In this document: positions 34,351-43,412 of the stretch, one piece after another | How the letters are laid out: the number at the start of each line of letters is the position of its first letter | Numbering within the stretch: position 1 is the stretch's first letter | From: Lachnospiraceae bacterium | GTDB taxonomy: Bacteria > Bacillota > Clostridia > Lachnospirales > Lachnospiraceae | Direction of reading: 5' to 3' | NCBI GenBank assembly: GCA_910575775.1 | Contig: CAJTEY010000001.1 | Coordinates: forward strand, 434,001 to 498,000 | DNA length: 64,000 nt | Notes under the pieces: generated by a model | Seen by the model: the letters and a program-made list of their open reading frames with translations, nothing else | Told to the model about the DNA's origin: nothing | The model's database searches: none | Program-made: the position numbers and the translations under genes

Positions 34351-35346
34351 CTATTTTTCCAGTTCTACCTCTTTTAACAGCGCCCGGATATCGTCAACGC
34401 CAATCCACTCGGTATTGTTGTCGGAGCTGTAATGAAAACCCTCCGCCACCTTTTTCCCCGAAAGATCCGGCTGCTGTCTGTTGTTCCATGTCATCTGCGG
34501 ATAGACAATAAAATGTTTGTCATACTCGTAAGTGGTAGCTGAATCCTCTGTGGTCACCATGATCTCATGCAGCTTCTCCCCTGGTCTGATGCCGGTTTCC
34601 TTTATTTTGCACCCGGGCAGCATGGCCTCCGCCAGATCCGTGATCTTGAAGGAAGGTATCTTGCTGATAAAGGTTTCCCCGCCGTTGGCCTCCGCCAGCG
34701 CCTTGATCACCAGCTCCACCCCCTGGGTCAGACTGATCCAGAACCGGGTCATGCGCAGATCCGTAATGGGAAGTTCTTTCGCGCCCTCCTGTATCAGCTT
34801 ATGGAAGAAGGGAATGACAGAGCCCCGGCTGCCCGCCACGTTTCCGTATCTCACGATGGAGAAATTGATGTCCTTCGTGCCCACATAAGCATTTGCCGCC
34901 ACAAAGAGTTTGTCCGACACAAGCTTCGTTCCTCCGTAAAGGTTTACCGGGTTCACCGCCTTATCCGTAGACAACGCAACCACCTTGCGCACTCCCGTAT
35001 CAAGCGCCGCGTCGATCACGTTCATGGCGCCGTGGATATTGGTCTTAATGGCTTCGTTGGGATTATATTCGCAGGCAGGCACCTGCTTTAAAGCCGCCGC
35101 GTGGATGATGTAGTCCACACCCTCACATGCGCGTTTTAAGCGCTCCACATCGCGCACATCACCGATAAAAAAGCGAAGTTTTTCCCCGTGCTCCTTGAAC
35201 TCATTGGCCATCATCCACTGCTTAAACTCATCCCTCGAATAGATGATGATTTTTTTCGGTTCGTAGTGGGACAGCACGTATCTGGTAAAGCACTTTCCAA
35301 AGGAACCCGTCCCCCCGGTTATCAGTATCGTTTTGTCTTTTAACAT
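34351..35346 (-). CDS. pseB: PseB: UDP-GlcNAc 4,6-dehydratase (C5-inverting)
   Basis: A 331-residue extended SDR. KTILITGGTGSFGKCFTRYVL is the NADP loop, then IIYSRDEFKQWMMANEF, typical of PseB/FlaA1. HAAALKQVPACEYNPNEAIKTN and the active-site YGGTKLVSDKL are diagnostic of inverting 4,6-dehydratases. The product enters the PseC aminotransferase encoded next. The end (ATTYEYDKHFIVYP, NTEWIGVDDIRALL) matches the family. It is preceded by a heavily palindromic 130-bp element after mtnA. Confidence 0.94.
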   Translation of the reverse strand: MLKDKTILITGGTGSFGKCFTRYVLSHYEPKKIIIYSRDEFKQWMMANEFKEHGEKLRFFIGDVRDVERLKRACEGVDYIIHAAALKQVPACEYNPNEAIKTNIHGAMNVIDAALDTGVRKVVALSTDKAVNPVNLYGGTKLVSDKLFVAANAYVGTKDINFSIVRYGNVAGSRGSVIPFFHKLIQEGAKELPITDLRMTRFWISLTQGVELVIKALAEANGGETFISKIPSFKITDLAEAMLPGCKIKETGIRPGEKLHEIMVTTEDSATTYEYDKHFIVYPQMTWNNRQQPDLSGKKVAEGFHYSSDNNTEWIGVDDIRALLKEVELEK

Positions 35347-35397
35347 AAATCTCCTTCCTGTTTCTCACCTTAACCGCCATATCACAGCTATGCCGCA

Positions 35398-35527
35398 GAC
35401 GAACAAGTTCGTCCCGGAGAATGCCGCTTTTCAGGCATTCTCCTGTGTGAGAAAAGTCTGCAAAGCAGACTTAGTACTTCTTCACGAAGCAGCCTTTGCT
35501 GCAAGTGATTAGAAGTACTTCTCACAC
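35398..35527 (-). repeat. multi-hairpin palindromic element between mtnA and pseB
   Basis: A chain of perfect stems: GTGTGAGAA/TTCTCACAC (35445-35453 with 35519-35527) encloses AGTCTGC/GCAGACT (35455-35471) and AGTACTTCT/AGAAGTACT (35473-35481 with 35511-35519), making a three-way junction. Outside lie GGAGAATGCC/GGCATTCTCC (35416-35443) and GACGAAC/GTTCGTC (35398-35413). The outer arm overlaps the mtnA stop. It fits a folded RNA or a dispersed intergenic repeat. Confidence 0.7.
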
Positions 35528-36583
35528 TATGCCAAGCTCGCGAAACGCCTTCTCATACGGTGCCCTGCAAAGCCCTTTTTCCGTAATAATACCTGTAATC
35601 AGCGAATGATCCGTCACGTCAAAAGCAGGGTTATATACCTTTACGCCCTCCGGCGCCATCCGCTCCTTGTACCACATTTCAGTGACCTCTGACGCCTCCC
35701 GCTCTTCAATGGGAATCTGATCCCCCGCCGCAATCGACATGTCTATCGTGGAGCTGGGCGCACACACATAGAAGGGAATCCCGTAATGTTTCGCCAGCAC
35801 GGCCACACCTGAGGTACCGATTTTGTTCGCGGCATCACCGTTTGCCGCCACCCGGTCACAGCCCACAAATACCAGATTCACAAGTCCCCTCTTCATCACG
35901 GCGGACGCCATGTTGTCACAGATCAAAGTCGTATCAATGCCGGCTCCGTACAGTTCGAAAGCCGTCAGTCTGGCCCCCTGCAGCAAAGGCCTCGTCTCGT
36001 CACAGTATACCCGGAAATCCGTCATTCCATGCTCAAGTGCCACATACATAGGCGCTGTTGCCGTACCGTATTTTGCTGTGGCAAGAGTTCCCGCATTGCA
36101 GTGGGTAAGAATCCCGCATCCCGGCTGCATCAGTCCGAAGCCGATCTCGCCAATGCTGCGGCTGATTGCCACATCCTCGTCCCGGATGGCCTGTGCTTCC
36201 GCAAAGAGGCATTCCTTGATCTCATCCACCGGTCTGCCCGCCTGCGCCAATAAAGTGCGTTCCATCCGATCTAGCGCCCAGAACAGATTGACCGCCGTCG
36301 GGCGCGAGGATGCCAGCACTTTTTTCTGCTCCCTGAATGCCGCCAGAAAAACCTCGTAATCCTGCGTCTCGATGCGGGATGCAGTAAGCGCAATCCCGTA
36401 GGCTGCGCAGACGCCGATCGCCGGCGCCCCTCTGACCCGCAGAAAACGGATCGCCTCAAAGATATCTTCTATTTTATCAATCTGAAGCACCTTAACCGTG
36501 CCCGGAAGCAATGTCTGATCCAGTATTTCCAGACAGCTCCTGTCCGCAGAAAGGCGGACTGTATCCAATTTTAATGCATCCAT
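35522..36583 (-). CDS. mtnA: MtnA: S-methyl-5-thioribose-1-phosphate isomerase
   Basis: A 353-residue member of the MtnA/eIF2B-alpha family. RVRGAPAIGVCAAYGIAL, ILTHCNAGTLATAKYGTA (catalytic Cys), ALEHG and VGCDRVAANGDAANKIGT (catalytic Asp) are all present. It isomerises methylthioribose-1-phosphate to methylthioribulose-1-phosphate in methionine salvage. Length is normal. A consensus promoter directly upstream drives it. Why it precedes pseB is unclear; it may simply share the transcript. No other salvage gene is visible. Confidence 0.95.
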   Translation of the reverse strand: MDALKLDTVRLSADRSCLEILDQTLLPGTVKVLQIDKIEDIFEAIRFLRVRGAPAIGVCAAYGIALTASRIETQDYEVFLAAFREQKKVLASSRPTAVNLFWALDRMERTLLAQAGRPVDEIKECLFAEAQAIRDEDVAISRSIGEIGFGLMQPGCGILTHCNAGTLATAKYGTATAPMYVALEHGMTDFRVYCDETRPLLQGARLTAFELYGAGIDTTLICDNMASAVMKRGLVNLVFVGCDRVAANGDAANKIGTSGVAVLAKHYGIPFYVCAPSSTIDMSIAAGDQIPIEEREASEVTEMWYKERMAPEGVKVYNPAFDVTDHSLITGIITEKGLCRAPYEKAFRELGIV

Positions 36584-36609
36584 ATCTGCTCCTCATTCAC
36601 AATATGTTT

Positions 36610-36638
36610 ATTATAGGCAGTTTCCACGGGTGTGTCAA
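36610..36638 (-). promoter_or_regulatory. consensus sigma-A promoter of mtnA and the pse operon
   Basis: On the minus strand TTGACA (36633-36638), 17-base spacer, TATAAT (36610-36615). Its -35 overlaps the stop codon of the upstream membrane-protein gene. Only 20 bases separate the expected start from the mtnA ribosome-binding site. Confidence 0.88.
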
Positions 36639-38161
36639 TGTATTTCACCCTGCGCCTCCCACTCGTCCCGGGGGATGGCTACCAACGACTTTTTCCTGAA
36701 AAACAATGCCATTTTCTCGTTTGTCCACTCCTCCTTGTCAAGCGTTATGGGCAAATGCACAAGAGGTTCCTGTTCCCCCACAATAAAAGGCACCACCGCG
36801 TCCTCCACGTTCTCATCAGTCAAAATTTCGGTCAACTCGTCCATCTGCTCCTTATAGACTGCCGCCCTTCCCGTGCGCATATAATGATAGCACACATAAT
36901 CCGTGCTGTTTTTCAGATCTTCACAGCAGATGCACAGAATCAGAATCGCTGTCCCAAAGCCGGCAGCATACACGGGCAGACGCAAACTTCCGCCCCCTCC
37001 GCCGCTTTTTTCACAGATCCATCCAAACCCATAGAGCATACTGCCGAAAAGTGCAAGAATAAATGTCCAGAAAATGGTATTGGGCACACCCACAGAAACC
37101 GATCCGTCGGAGACAGATCCGCCCACAAACACAACCGGCCAGTATACCGCACAGTACAGCCCCCACAAATACAAGATCACCAGTCCTGGACATGGAAAGT
37201 GCAGCCGCAGTCCGGGAACCGTCTCCCTCAATATGTCCCACAAAATGACGGCCACCACGAGCATTGCCGCCATCGCCACGGGATAATCCCGGAAGGACTC
37301 AAAGATTCCCCGCGCTCCCGCCGTCAGGGCTGCACCGACCGCCTGTATCATTCCCGCCACAGTGACATGGTACTGTGAGCCGCCGCGCACCGCATTGCCA
37401 GGCGCAAGGGCGCTGACTAAAAGCCCTGCCATTTCAAACGACATGGGAATCAGCATAAAAAACGCTCTGCGATCCCTGCGGAAAAACAGAACCACAAACA
37501 GCAAAAACAGACCGAGGCCCAAAATCGCCGTCAGATAATTGGTTCCTCCGAGAAGCGTCATCCACAAAGCTGCCAGAACAATATCCCGTTTACGGAAATC
37601 CAACATATAGCGGACAAAACAGGCGCAGGCAAACATAACAAGCGCAAAAGGCACCGTATAGTGCGCCGCCCCGTTGTACCAGAAAACCGCCGAAGTCTGA
37701 TACGGCACAAACTGGATCAGCACAAGCAGTATTGCAGCATCAAGCAGGAGAAAATCCCGTCTGGATATATGCAACAGCCGTACCAGCAGGCAATAAAGGA
37801 AATCCGATACACTGCCGGTCAGAAGTCCCGTCATCAGAACAGGAACCATCCAGTATGCGTCATGGGAAAAAACCTCCGGCTGCAGTGAAAACAGGAAAAC
37901 GGAAAACCAGGTTCCCTGCCAGGAAAAGTAATATTTCTTCACGCTCGCAAACGCCGCCTGCAGCACACGAAGTACCGAGTGTGTATCCACCCACGCCAGA
38001 TGCGTCAGCAATCCAAAAGACCAGTCATCCCCTGAAGCCCGGTCCACGCCCGCCAGTGCAATGACGGGAAACAGACTTAGGATAAAGACAATAACCGCCG
38101 CCCATGTCAGAGGCGTTCTGATATTTCTCATGTTTACGGTATCCATCCAAGTTTTTTTCAT
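36635..38161 (-). CDS. polytopic membrane protein, DUF6056/GT-C-like
   Basis: About 508 residues with ten or more transmembrane helices (LTWAAVIVFILSLFPVIAL, FLLLDAAILLVLIQFVPY, LLFVVLFF). The first outer loop holds GDDWSFGLLTHLAWVDT, an acidic motif typical of DUF6056 and GT-C sugar transferases. FWYNGAAHYTVPFALVMF and LGGTNYLTAI are other conserved segments. The ATG at 38161 overlaps the previous stop (ATGA); an earlier start would add arginine-rich residues not expected before a first helix. Probably transfers lipid-carried sugars outside the membrane. It ends the polysaccharide operon. Confidence 0.72.
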   Translation of the reverse strand: MKKTWMDTVNMRNIRTPLTWAAVIVFILSLFPVIALAGVDRASGDDWSFGLLTHLAWVDTHSVLRVLQAAFASVKKYYFSWQGTWFSVFLFSLQPEVFSHDAYWMVPVLMTGLLTGSVSDFLYCLLVRLLHISRRDFLLLDAAILLVLIQFVPYQTSAVFWYNGAAHYTVPFALVMFACACFVRYMLDFRKRDIVLAALWMTLLGGTNYLTAILGLGLFLLFVVLFFRRDRRAFFMLIPMSFEMAGLLVSALAPGNAVRGGSQYHVTVAGMIQAVGAALTAGARGIFESFRDYPVAMAAMLVVAVILWDILRETVPGLRLHFPCPGLVILYLWGLYCAVYWPVVFVGGSVSDGSVSVGVPNTIFWTFILALFGSMLYGFGWICEKSGGGGGSLRLPVYAAGFGTAILILCICCEDLKNSTDYVCYHYMRTGRAAVYKEQMDELTEILTDENVEDAVVPFIVGEQEPLVHLPITLDKEEWTNEKMALFFRKKSLVAIPRDEWEAQGEIH

Positions 38162-39837
38162 TCCCTCAAATCTCCCGTGCCGCTCCAGGCGTCCCCGTCG
38201 CCGCCGTAATACCATTCGGTGCAATACTTATGCGAATGCTGCAGATGAGACTCCGCCAGCTCTCCATTCCCGGATGTAATCCGCAAACGCTGTGCCTCCT
38301 CTTCCTTCCCGTCATCATACAAAGGAAGATAAGCCACCACCGCGTCCGCCGCCTCGATAGAAGGTTCTTTGACCGGTTCCCCGCCCGCCGCACTGACAAA
38401 ATACACTCTGTCGTATTCCATCAGTTCATCCGCCACGGCCCAGATACACCACTCCTCTCCCGGCTTATATACATATACCGCAGGGATTTGGGCCGCAGCC
38501 TGTTCTCTGGCAAGAGCCACCCCCTCCTCTGCCTCCGGGTAAAGAAATACCACGCCCGCCTGCACATAACCAAGCGCGACGACTGCCACGCAAAAAACTG
38601 CCACGGCCCATTTCCTGAAGAACCACCGCAGTAAAAAGGCCGCGCCCAGAAGTAAAAGCAGTACCGCAATTCCATAAATCGGAATCTGGTAGCGGTTGGA
38701 AGTATCCCCCAGCAAAAGCGCAGTCTTGGACACCGCCAGAAAATAGCCCGCCGCCGTAAAAAACAGCATATAAAAAGACACGCCGCTGAAAACCTGCCGC
38801 TCCCCACACTGCCCGCTCCCTGTTTTTTCCGACGTCTGTGTGTGCGCCCGTTTCCTTTGTGACGCCTTCATCATACAGCCGGCCAGCGCCACCACTCCAA
38901 AAAGCAGAATGATCAGCCCCAACAGGCCGCCGAACACATACCTGTTCATCAGATCCCAGAAAAAACCGATCCTCTCAAACGTGTTGGACAGATCGAAAAA
39001 GTTTTCCGTCGCCTGCGCGCCCCGCTGTCCTTTGAACATCTGTCCGGGAAAAGCCGGATAAGTCAGATATGCCAGTACGAAGGCCAGTACCTGAAAAAAC
39101 CCGTACCTCAGGCAGTTTCCAATTCCTCTGTCCCGCCACAAAAGCCATACACAAAAAGCCGCCGCCAGAAAAAACAGGAAGATAAAATAGTAATACTGCG
39201 TCAGAAACCCCACATAAGTCACTGCGGCCATGGCCAGTAATGTTCTCAAAGAAATCTTTGTATCGCACTGTCCCGAACTGCCCTGCAGTCTCTGCACAGT
39301 CGACACATGCAAAACAGCGCAGAGCAGCACAAAGGTAGTCAGCATCTCGTACATTCTGATAAACACCACACCGCTCATAGCCGCCGGACTGAATCCATAG
39401 ACAAAAGTTACGAAAAAAGGCAGATCCTTGTCCCTTCCCGCAGCTAAATATGACAAATATGTCAGCAATATAAGATTGATGCCGTGAAAAAGGAGATTAA
39501 CCGACAACCCGATCCACTTGGAAAACACGCCCGGCACCAGGGAGGCCGCTGTGTGGAAAACCCAGTAATACATGGGCGGATGCACATCCCAGGACTGCAC
39601 CTGTTTCACCAGTCCATACTGGAACCTTTCCTCTGGAAGCACCACAAATTCATTGCGGTATGCATCCCTCTCCATCCATTTCCCATCTTCCACATAAAAT
39701 CCGTTCGTCCGCGCTGTGGAGTAATATGTGTAAAACTCATCCTCATGGAATCCCTGTTTCTGGGTGCAGAACCAGAAAGCCGCCGCCATCTGCAGAATCC
39801 AGAGTACCATAAAGCAAATGTAATATTTACTTTTCAC
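38158..39837 (-). CDS. GT-C membrane glycosyltransferase (PMT/GT39-like)
   Basis: About 559 residues, multi-pass. The first outer loop contains FHEDEFYTYYS, with the acidic pair used by GT-C enzymes to bind polyprenyl-phosphate sugars, and QSWDVHPPMYYWVFH, the second conserved motif. Helices include ICFMVLWILQMAAAFWF and LLGLIILLFGVVAL; the last 130 residues are outside. I prefer the GTG at 39837, which overlaps the GT2 stop as GTGA with a GAGG site; a GTG at 39858 is possible. It would decorate the repeat unit outside the membrane. Confidence 0.78.
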   Translation of the reverse strand: MKSKYYICFMVLWILQMAAAFWFCTQKQGFHEDEFYTYYSTARTNGFYVEDGKWMERDAYRNEFVVLPEERFQYGLVKQVQSWDVHPPMYYWVFHTAASLVPGVFSKWIGLSVNLLFHGINLILLTYLSYLAAGRDKDLPFFVTFVYGFSPAAMSGVVFIRMYEMLTTFVLLCAVLHVSTVQRLQGSSGQCDTKISLRTLLAMAAVTYVGFLTQYYYFIFLFFLAAAFCVWLLWRDRGIGNCLRYGFFQVLAFVLAYLTYPAFPGQMFKGQRGAQATENFFDLSNTFERIGFFWDLMNRYVFGGLLGLIILLFGVVALAGCMMKASQRKRAHTQTSEKTGSGQCGERQVFSGVSFYMLFFTAAGYFLAVSKTALLLGDTSNRYQIPIYGIAVLLLLLGAAFLLRWFFRKWAVAVFCVAVVALGYVQAGVVFLYPEAEEGVALAREQAAAQIPAVYVYKPGEEWCIWAVADELMEYDRVYFVSAAGGEPVKEPSIEAADAVVAYLPLYDDGKEEEAQRLRITSGNGELAESHLQHSHKYCTEWYYGGDGDAWSGTGDLRE

Positions 39838-40820
39838 TGTCCCAACCTCATCTTCCACGCGTGCACACCTCTGACCGTCCGGGGCGCCGCTGTAAGCAGC
39901 AGCAGATATACCTTATTTTTTCCCGTCAGATAGGGATTTTTTATCGTGTCGCCCACATGCAGCAGCAGATATTTTTTTACATTGATATAAAATGCGTTGT
40001 CCCCTCTCATCTGGGAAAGAGGCACATGCAGCATATACTCCAGCCTCTGGTAGAGATTAAAACGCACCGCGTGCTCATGCAGGGCAGGATATTTCCGATC
40101 CACAAGCTGCTGCACCTTATCCGCGTTCTCCACAATATCCAGAAACACCCGCGAGAAACTGTCCTTCGTCCGCTTTCTGGTGGTGCTCTCCTGCCTGCAC
40201 ACCACATGGTAGCCCTGCCCGGGCAAAATACCGATTCCCGGAATCTCCTGCAAAATCTCCAGGAGCAGCCAGAAATCCTCATTCAGTTCTCCTTCCGGGA
40301 ATCGGTGTCCTTTAAAGACTTCCCGTGTAAACAGCTTCGTGCAAAAAGAGCTGTCCCCCAGGTGGAGCAGAAGCTCCTTTATAAAAGTTTCGGAATCACA
40401 GAATCGCTCCTCTTCCGGCGGAATGCACACATCCGGCAGCCGTCTTCCCTCTTCGTCCACCTCGTCTCTGGAAATCTGCGCCACAGGATATTTCCCCTCC
40501 TCCAGAGCGCGCGCCAGTTCCCCATAGACATAAGCGTCCACATAATCATCGCTGTCCACAAACCCGATATATTCCCCGGAAGCCAGAGAAAGCCCCAGAT
40601 TTCTGGCTGAGGAAGCGCCTCCGTTTTCCTTATGACGCACAAGAATGCGCTCGTCCGCCGCCAGCCTCTCACAGAGTTCGCCCGTGCCGTCCGTGGAGCC
40701 GTCGTCAATCAGAAGAATCTCCAGATTGGTGTATGTCTGGGCGCAGAGGGAACGGACGCACCTTTCCAGACATCCTATGGAATTGTAAACCGGCACGATC
40801 ACGCTGACTTTTTTCGACAT
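39834..40820 (-). CDS. GT2 family glycosyltransferase
   Basis: A 328-residue GT-A transferase: VSVIVPVYNSIGCLERCVRSL, NLEILLIDDGSTDGTGEL, NGGASSARNLGLSLASGEYIGFVDSDDY, then a helical C-half. The ATG at 40820 (MSKKVSVIV) has a GGAAGGGA site. A longer frame begins within the next gene and lacks a ribosome-binding site. It belongs to the repeat-unit assembly set; donor unknown. Confidence 0.87.
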   Translation of the reverse strand: MSKKVSVIVPVYNSIGCLERCVRSLCAQTYTNLEILLIDDGSTDGTGELCERLAADERILVRHKENGGASSARNLGLSLASGEYIGFVDSDDYVDAYVYGELARALEEGKYPVAQISRDEVDEEGRRLPDVCIPPEEERFCDSETFIKELLLHLGDSSFCTKLFTREVFKGHRFPEGELNEDFWLLLEILQEIPGIGILPGQGYHVVCRQESTTRKRTKDSFSRVFLDIVENADKVQQLVDRKYPALHEHAVRFNLYQRLEYMLHVPLSQMRGDNAFYINVKKYLLLHVGDTIKNPYLTGKNKVYLLLLTAAPRTVRGVHAWKMRLGQ

Positions 40821-40905
40821 GCTGTTCCCTTCCGCCTCTCTCACAATGTCACAGTTCCTCCTCCGGCCGACTGCAGCCTTCATACCATACTGCCCGTCAT
40901 TCCGC

Positions 40906-42075
40906 TTAAGACGACGGCAGAAATTTGCCCGGCCTGATAATGGGGGCCTCACTCAACGGCCCTTCCTCCTCCGGGCTTATCCTTCCTCGCTGCATGCCGT
41001 CCACAAACCGCAGGAGGGCAGAGGCCGCATGCTCCGCATTCCAGGTATCCCGGATCGTCTCGTAAGCCGCGCGTCCCATGCCCTTTCTCTCCTCCCAGTT
41101 TTCAAAAAGGTCCAGCACCAGCGCCTCCATTATCTCATACCGTCCGCCGGGATAAAGCAGGCCGTTTTCCCCGTGGCGGATCAGATAAGGAGCCGCACCC
41201 ACGCGGGCGTCAGCCACTTCCACACAACCGCTGTTCATGCCCTCATTGACAACCGCGCCCCAGCCCTCAAGCTGGTTGCTGGTAAAGAGATGAATATGGC
41301 ATTTCTCCATCACGTCCCGCACCTGATCCGGTTTCGTATAACCGTAAAACACAAAATCTTCCGACAGGCCTTCCCGCTCCACTTCCGCCTTGACCGCAGC
41401 TTCCAGTTCACCGCCGCCCAGCATGTGCATGCGGTAAGCATATCCCTTCTTCCGAAGCGCTTTTCCGATCCGCACCGCGTACTCCGGGTGCTTTAAAGGA
41501 ATAAACCGCCCTGCCCAGACGATGTTTAGAAGCCCGTCTTTTGATTTCATTGCCTCAAATGCCGCATCGCTGTAGGTCCTTAGTTTCGTAAAATATCCCC
41601 ACTTAAACAGCTTCCCCGGATATGCGCCGATCATATGAAAATCCGAGGCCGTGTAGGCTCCCGCACAGAGCATACAGATATTTTGTCCCCGGTATCTGAT
41701 GTGCTCCCGGTATTTCGCTGCAAGCCCTCTCGGAGACACCGCCTTCCACTGTCCTTCCCGGTACAGCCGTTCACTCACGCGGAGCGTGGTTCTGCCCGAC
41801 TGCAGTCTCGGTGTCACGATATCCTCCCTGCCCGTCCAGCCAAAAAGCACCACGTCGCTTTCCATAATCCGTTTCAGGCACTCGTACTCATCCTCGTAAA
41901 GACACATGACATAAGGTATTTCATCTACGGCAACGCTCCATCCCATCTCCACGCGCTCCGCCTCCATAGGCATCGTCTGGATAAAGACAAATCCTTTCCC
42001 AAGCCGCTTATAGAGCGCCTCGCAGAAGGGAAGCTGATGATGGTTGATGTAGTTTGAAACAAAGGTAAAAGTCAT
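40906..42075 (-). CDS. GT4-like glycosyltransferase (GT-B)
   Basis: A 389-residue GT-B enzyme. The donor-binding half contains LNIVWAGRFIPLKHPEYAVRIGKAL, MHMLGGGELEAAV, VFYGYTKPDQVRDVMEKCHIHLFTS and EGWGAVVNEGMNSGCVEVAD, the EX7E-like nucleotide-sugar motif. It starts four bases inside the next upstream stop (ATGA at 42072-42075). The first half has SNYINHHQLPFCEALYK, the acceptor side. Adds a sugar during repeat-unit assembly on the cytoplasmic face. Confidence 0.85.
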   Translation of the reverse strand: MTFTFVSNYINHHQLPFCEALYKRLGKGFVFIQTMPMEAERVEMGWSVAVDEIPYVMCLYEDEYECLKRIMESDVVLFGWTGREDIVTPRLQSGRTTLRVSERLYREGQWKAVSPRGLAAKYREHIRYRGQNICMLCAGAYTASDFHMIGAYPGKLFKWGYFTKLRTYSDAAFEAMKSKDGLLNIVWAGRFIPLKHPEYAVRIGKALRKKGYAYRMHMLGGGELEAAVKAEVEREGLSEDFVFYGYTKPDQVRDVMEKCHIHLFTSNQLEGWGAVVNEGMNSGCVEVADARVGAAPYLIRHGENGLLYPGGRYEIMEALVLDLFENWEERKGMGRAAYETIRDTWNAEHAASALLRFVDGMQRGRISPEEEGPLSEAPIIRPGKFLPSS

Positions 42076-43358
42076 TCCACCATCTCCCTGTAAATATGCA
42101 TCAGACGGTAATAGTTCTGATCCGCGTCATGGTTGATGCGGGCATGCTTTCTTGCATTGTCGGAGAGCCGGTCCACAATGGCCTCCTTGGTAAACACCTC
42201 GATAATGCTGTCCGCCAGCGCATCCACATCTCCGGGCGGATAGAGGAATCCGTCCCCGCCGTCCGTCAGAATGTTGTGTATGCCTCCCACATTGGCCGCC
42301 ACACAGGGCACACCCAAAAGCATCGCCTCGCCGACGGAATTGGGAGAATTTTCAAGTACCGAGGGACAGACAAATACCTGGCAGCTCAGATACTGTTTTT
42401 TCATCTCCTCTGCGTCAATCCGCCCAAGCATATTTATTTTTTCCTCCAGCTGATTTTCCCGGATCAGCTTTTTTAAATATTTGCCGTATGCGGGGAGTTT
42501 CAGCGCATCCTTCCACGTCTCCGTCTTCAGAATATCCGCACCCGCCACATAAACTTCCGCATCCGGGAACTGCTCCAGAATCTTCGGCATCGCCTTCAGC
42601 AGATAGTGGAAACCCTTGAGCGGATAATCTCCCTGGCTTAAAAAGATACGATGGGTCTGGCAGTTATTTTTATTCCATCTGTCACGGTAAAACACACCGC
42701 GCAGTGTCTCATTCAAAAAGTGATACGTTGCGTCCGGATTTATCTTTTCCGTCTCCGCCCGGTCAAAATCTGTGCGCCCCGCTATATGTCCTGTCCGTTT
42801 AATCGCCTCGATTTCATACTCACCGCGCTTCTCAAACTTTTTCTGCTGCCGTCTGATGCTGTCCTTTCTGACACGGTCACGGAAGGTGCTCTGTCTTTGT
42901 ACCTTCACCGGCAGATCCGCCATATATACCTTCGCAATCGCGGAGACAAGCCCCTGAATGCTGATCAGCGTCCGCTCCGGCCGGTCAAACACCTTAATCG
43001 CTGCCAGCGCATGCGGAAATTCCGTGCCGAACACATGCAGGATATCCGGCTTAAAATCGTTTATGATCAGCTCAAAGTGCTTCTCCAGCGCTGTGTCGTA
43101 ACGCTCCGGCGCAGTCAGATCCTCCACAAAACCGTAACAATGACAGGAAATATTCTCACCCAGAGGCATCATCCGGTCAAAATTCCCCAAGGACTCATCT
43201 ACCGGGAACGCAATGCCCAGCTCAATACGGTTTCTCTCCTGCTCCATCACCACCCGGTCCAACAGCCCGGAAAGCCAGCCTTCCCTGTTGCTGCAGGGAA
43301 GATTTAATCTCTTGGCGATGGCTGGCAGCATAATATTGCACACCCACAAAACCTTCAT
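42072..43358 (-). CDS. GT4 family glycosyltransferase (GT-B)
   Basis: A 428-residue GT-B transferase. RIFLSQGDYPLKGFHYLLKAMPKIL, AEVYVAGADI, INMLGRIDAEEMKKQYLSCQVFVCPS and ENSPNSVGEAMLLGVPCVAANVGG mark the GT4 donor domain with the EX7E pattern. The N-domain VLWVCNIMLPAIAKRL is typical. The gene ends in a four-base overlap with the following GT4 gene. It is part of the polysaccharide operon. Sugar unknown. Confidence 0.88.
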   Translation of the reverse strand: MKVLWVCNIMLPAIAKRLNLPCSNREGWLSGLLDRVVMEQERNRIELGIAFPVDESLGNFDRMMPLGENISCHCYGFVEDLTAPERYDTALEKHFELIINDFKPDILHVFGTEFPHALAAIKVFDRPERTLISIQGLVSAIAKVYMADLPVKVQRQSTFRDRVRKDSIRRQQKKFEKRGEYEIEAIKRTGHIAGRTDFDRAETEKINPDATYHFLNETLRGVFYRDRWNKNNCQTHRIFLSQGDYPLKGFHYLLKAMPKILEQFPDAEVYVAGADILKTETWKDALKLPAYGKYLKKLIRENQLEEKINMLGRIDAEEMKKQYLSCQVFVCPSVLENSPNSVGEAMLLGVPCVAANVGGIHNILTDGGDGFLYPPGDVDALADSIIEVFTKEAIVDRLSDNARKHARINHDADQNYYRLMHIYREMVE

Positions 43359-43412
43359 CTGATCGTACCTCCGTCTTCCTTCTCACTCTACGCATTTTTC
43401 ACGGCAGACGCC

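Noticed and set aside
36584..36634. SAM riboswitch ahead of mtnA
   Set aside because: The leader between the consensus promoter and the start is only about 20-25 bases, too short for a riboswitch.
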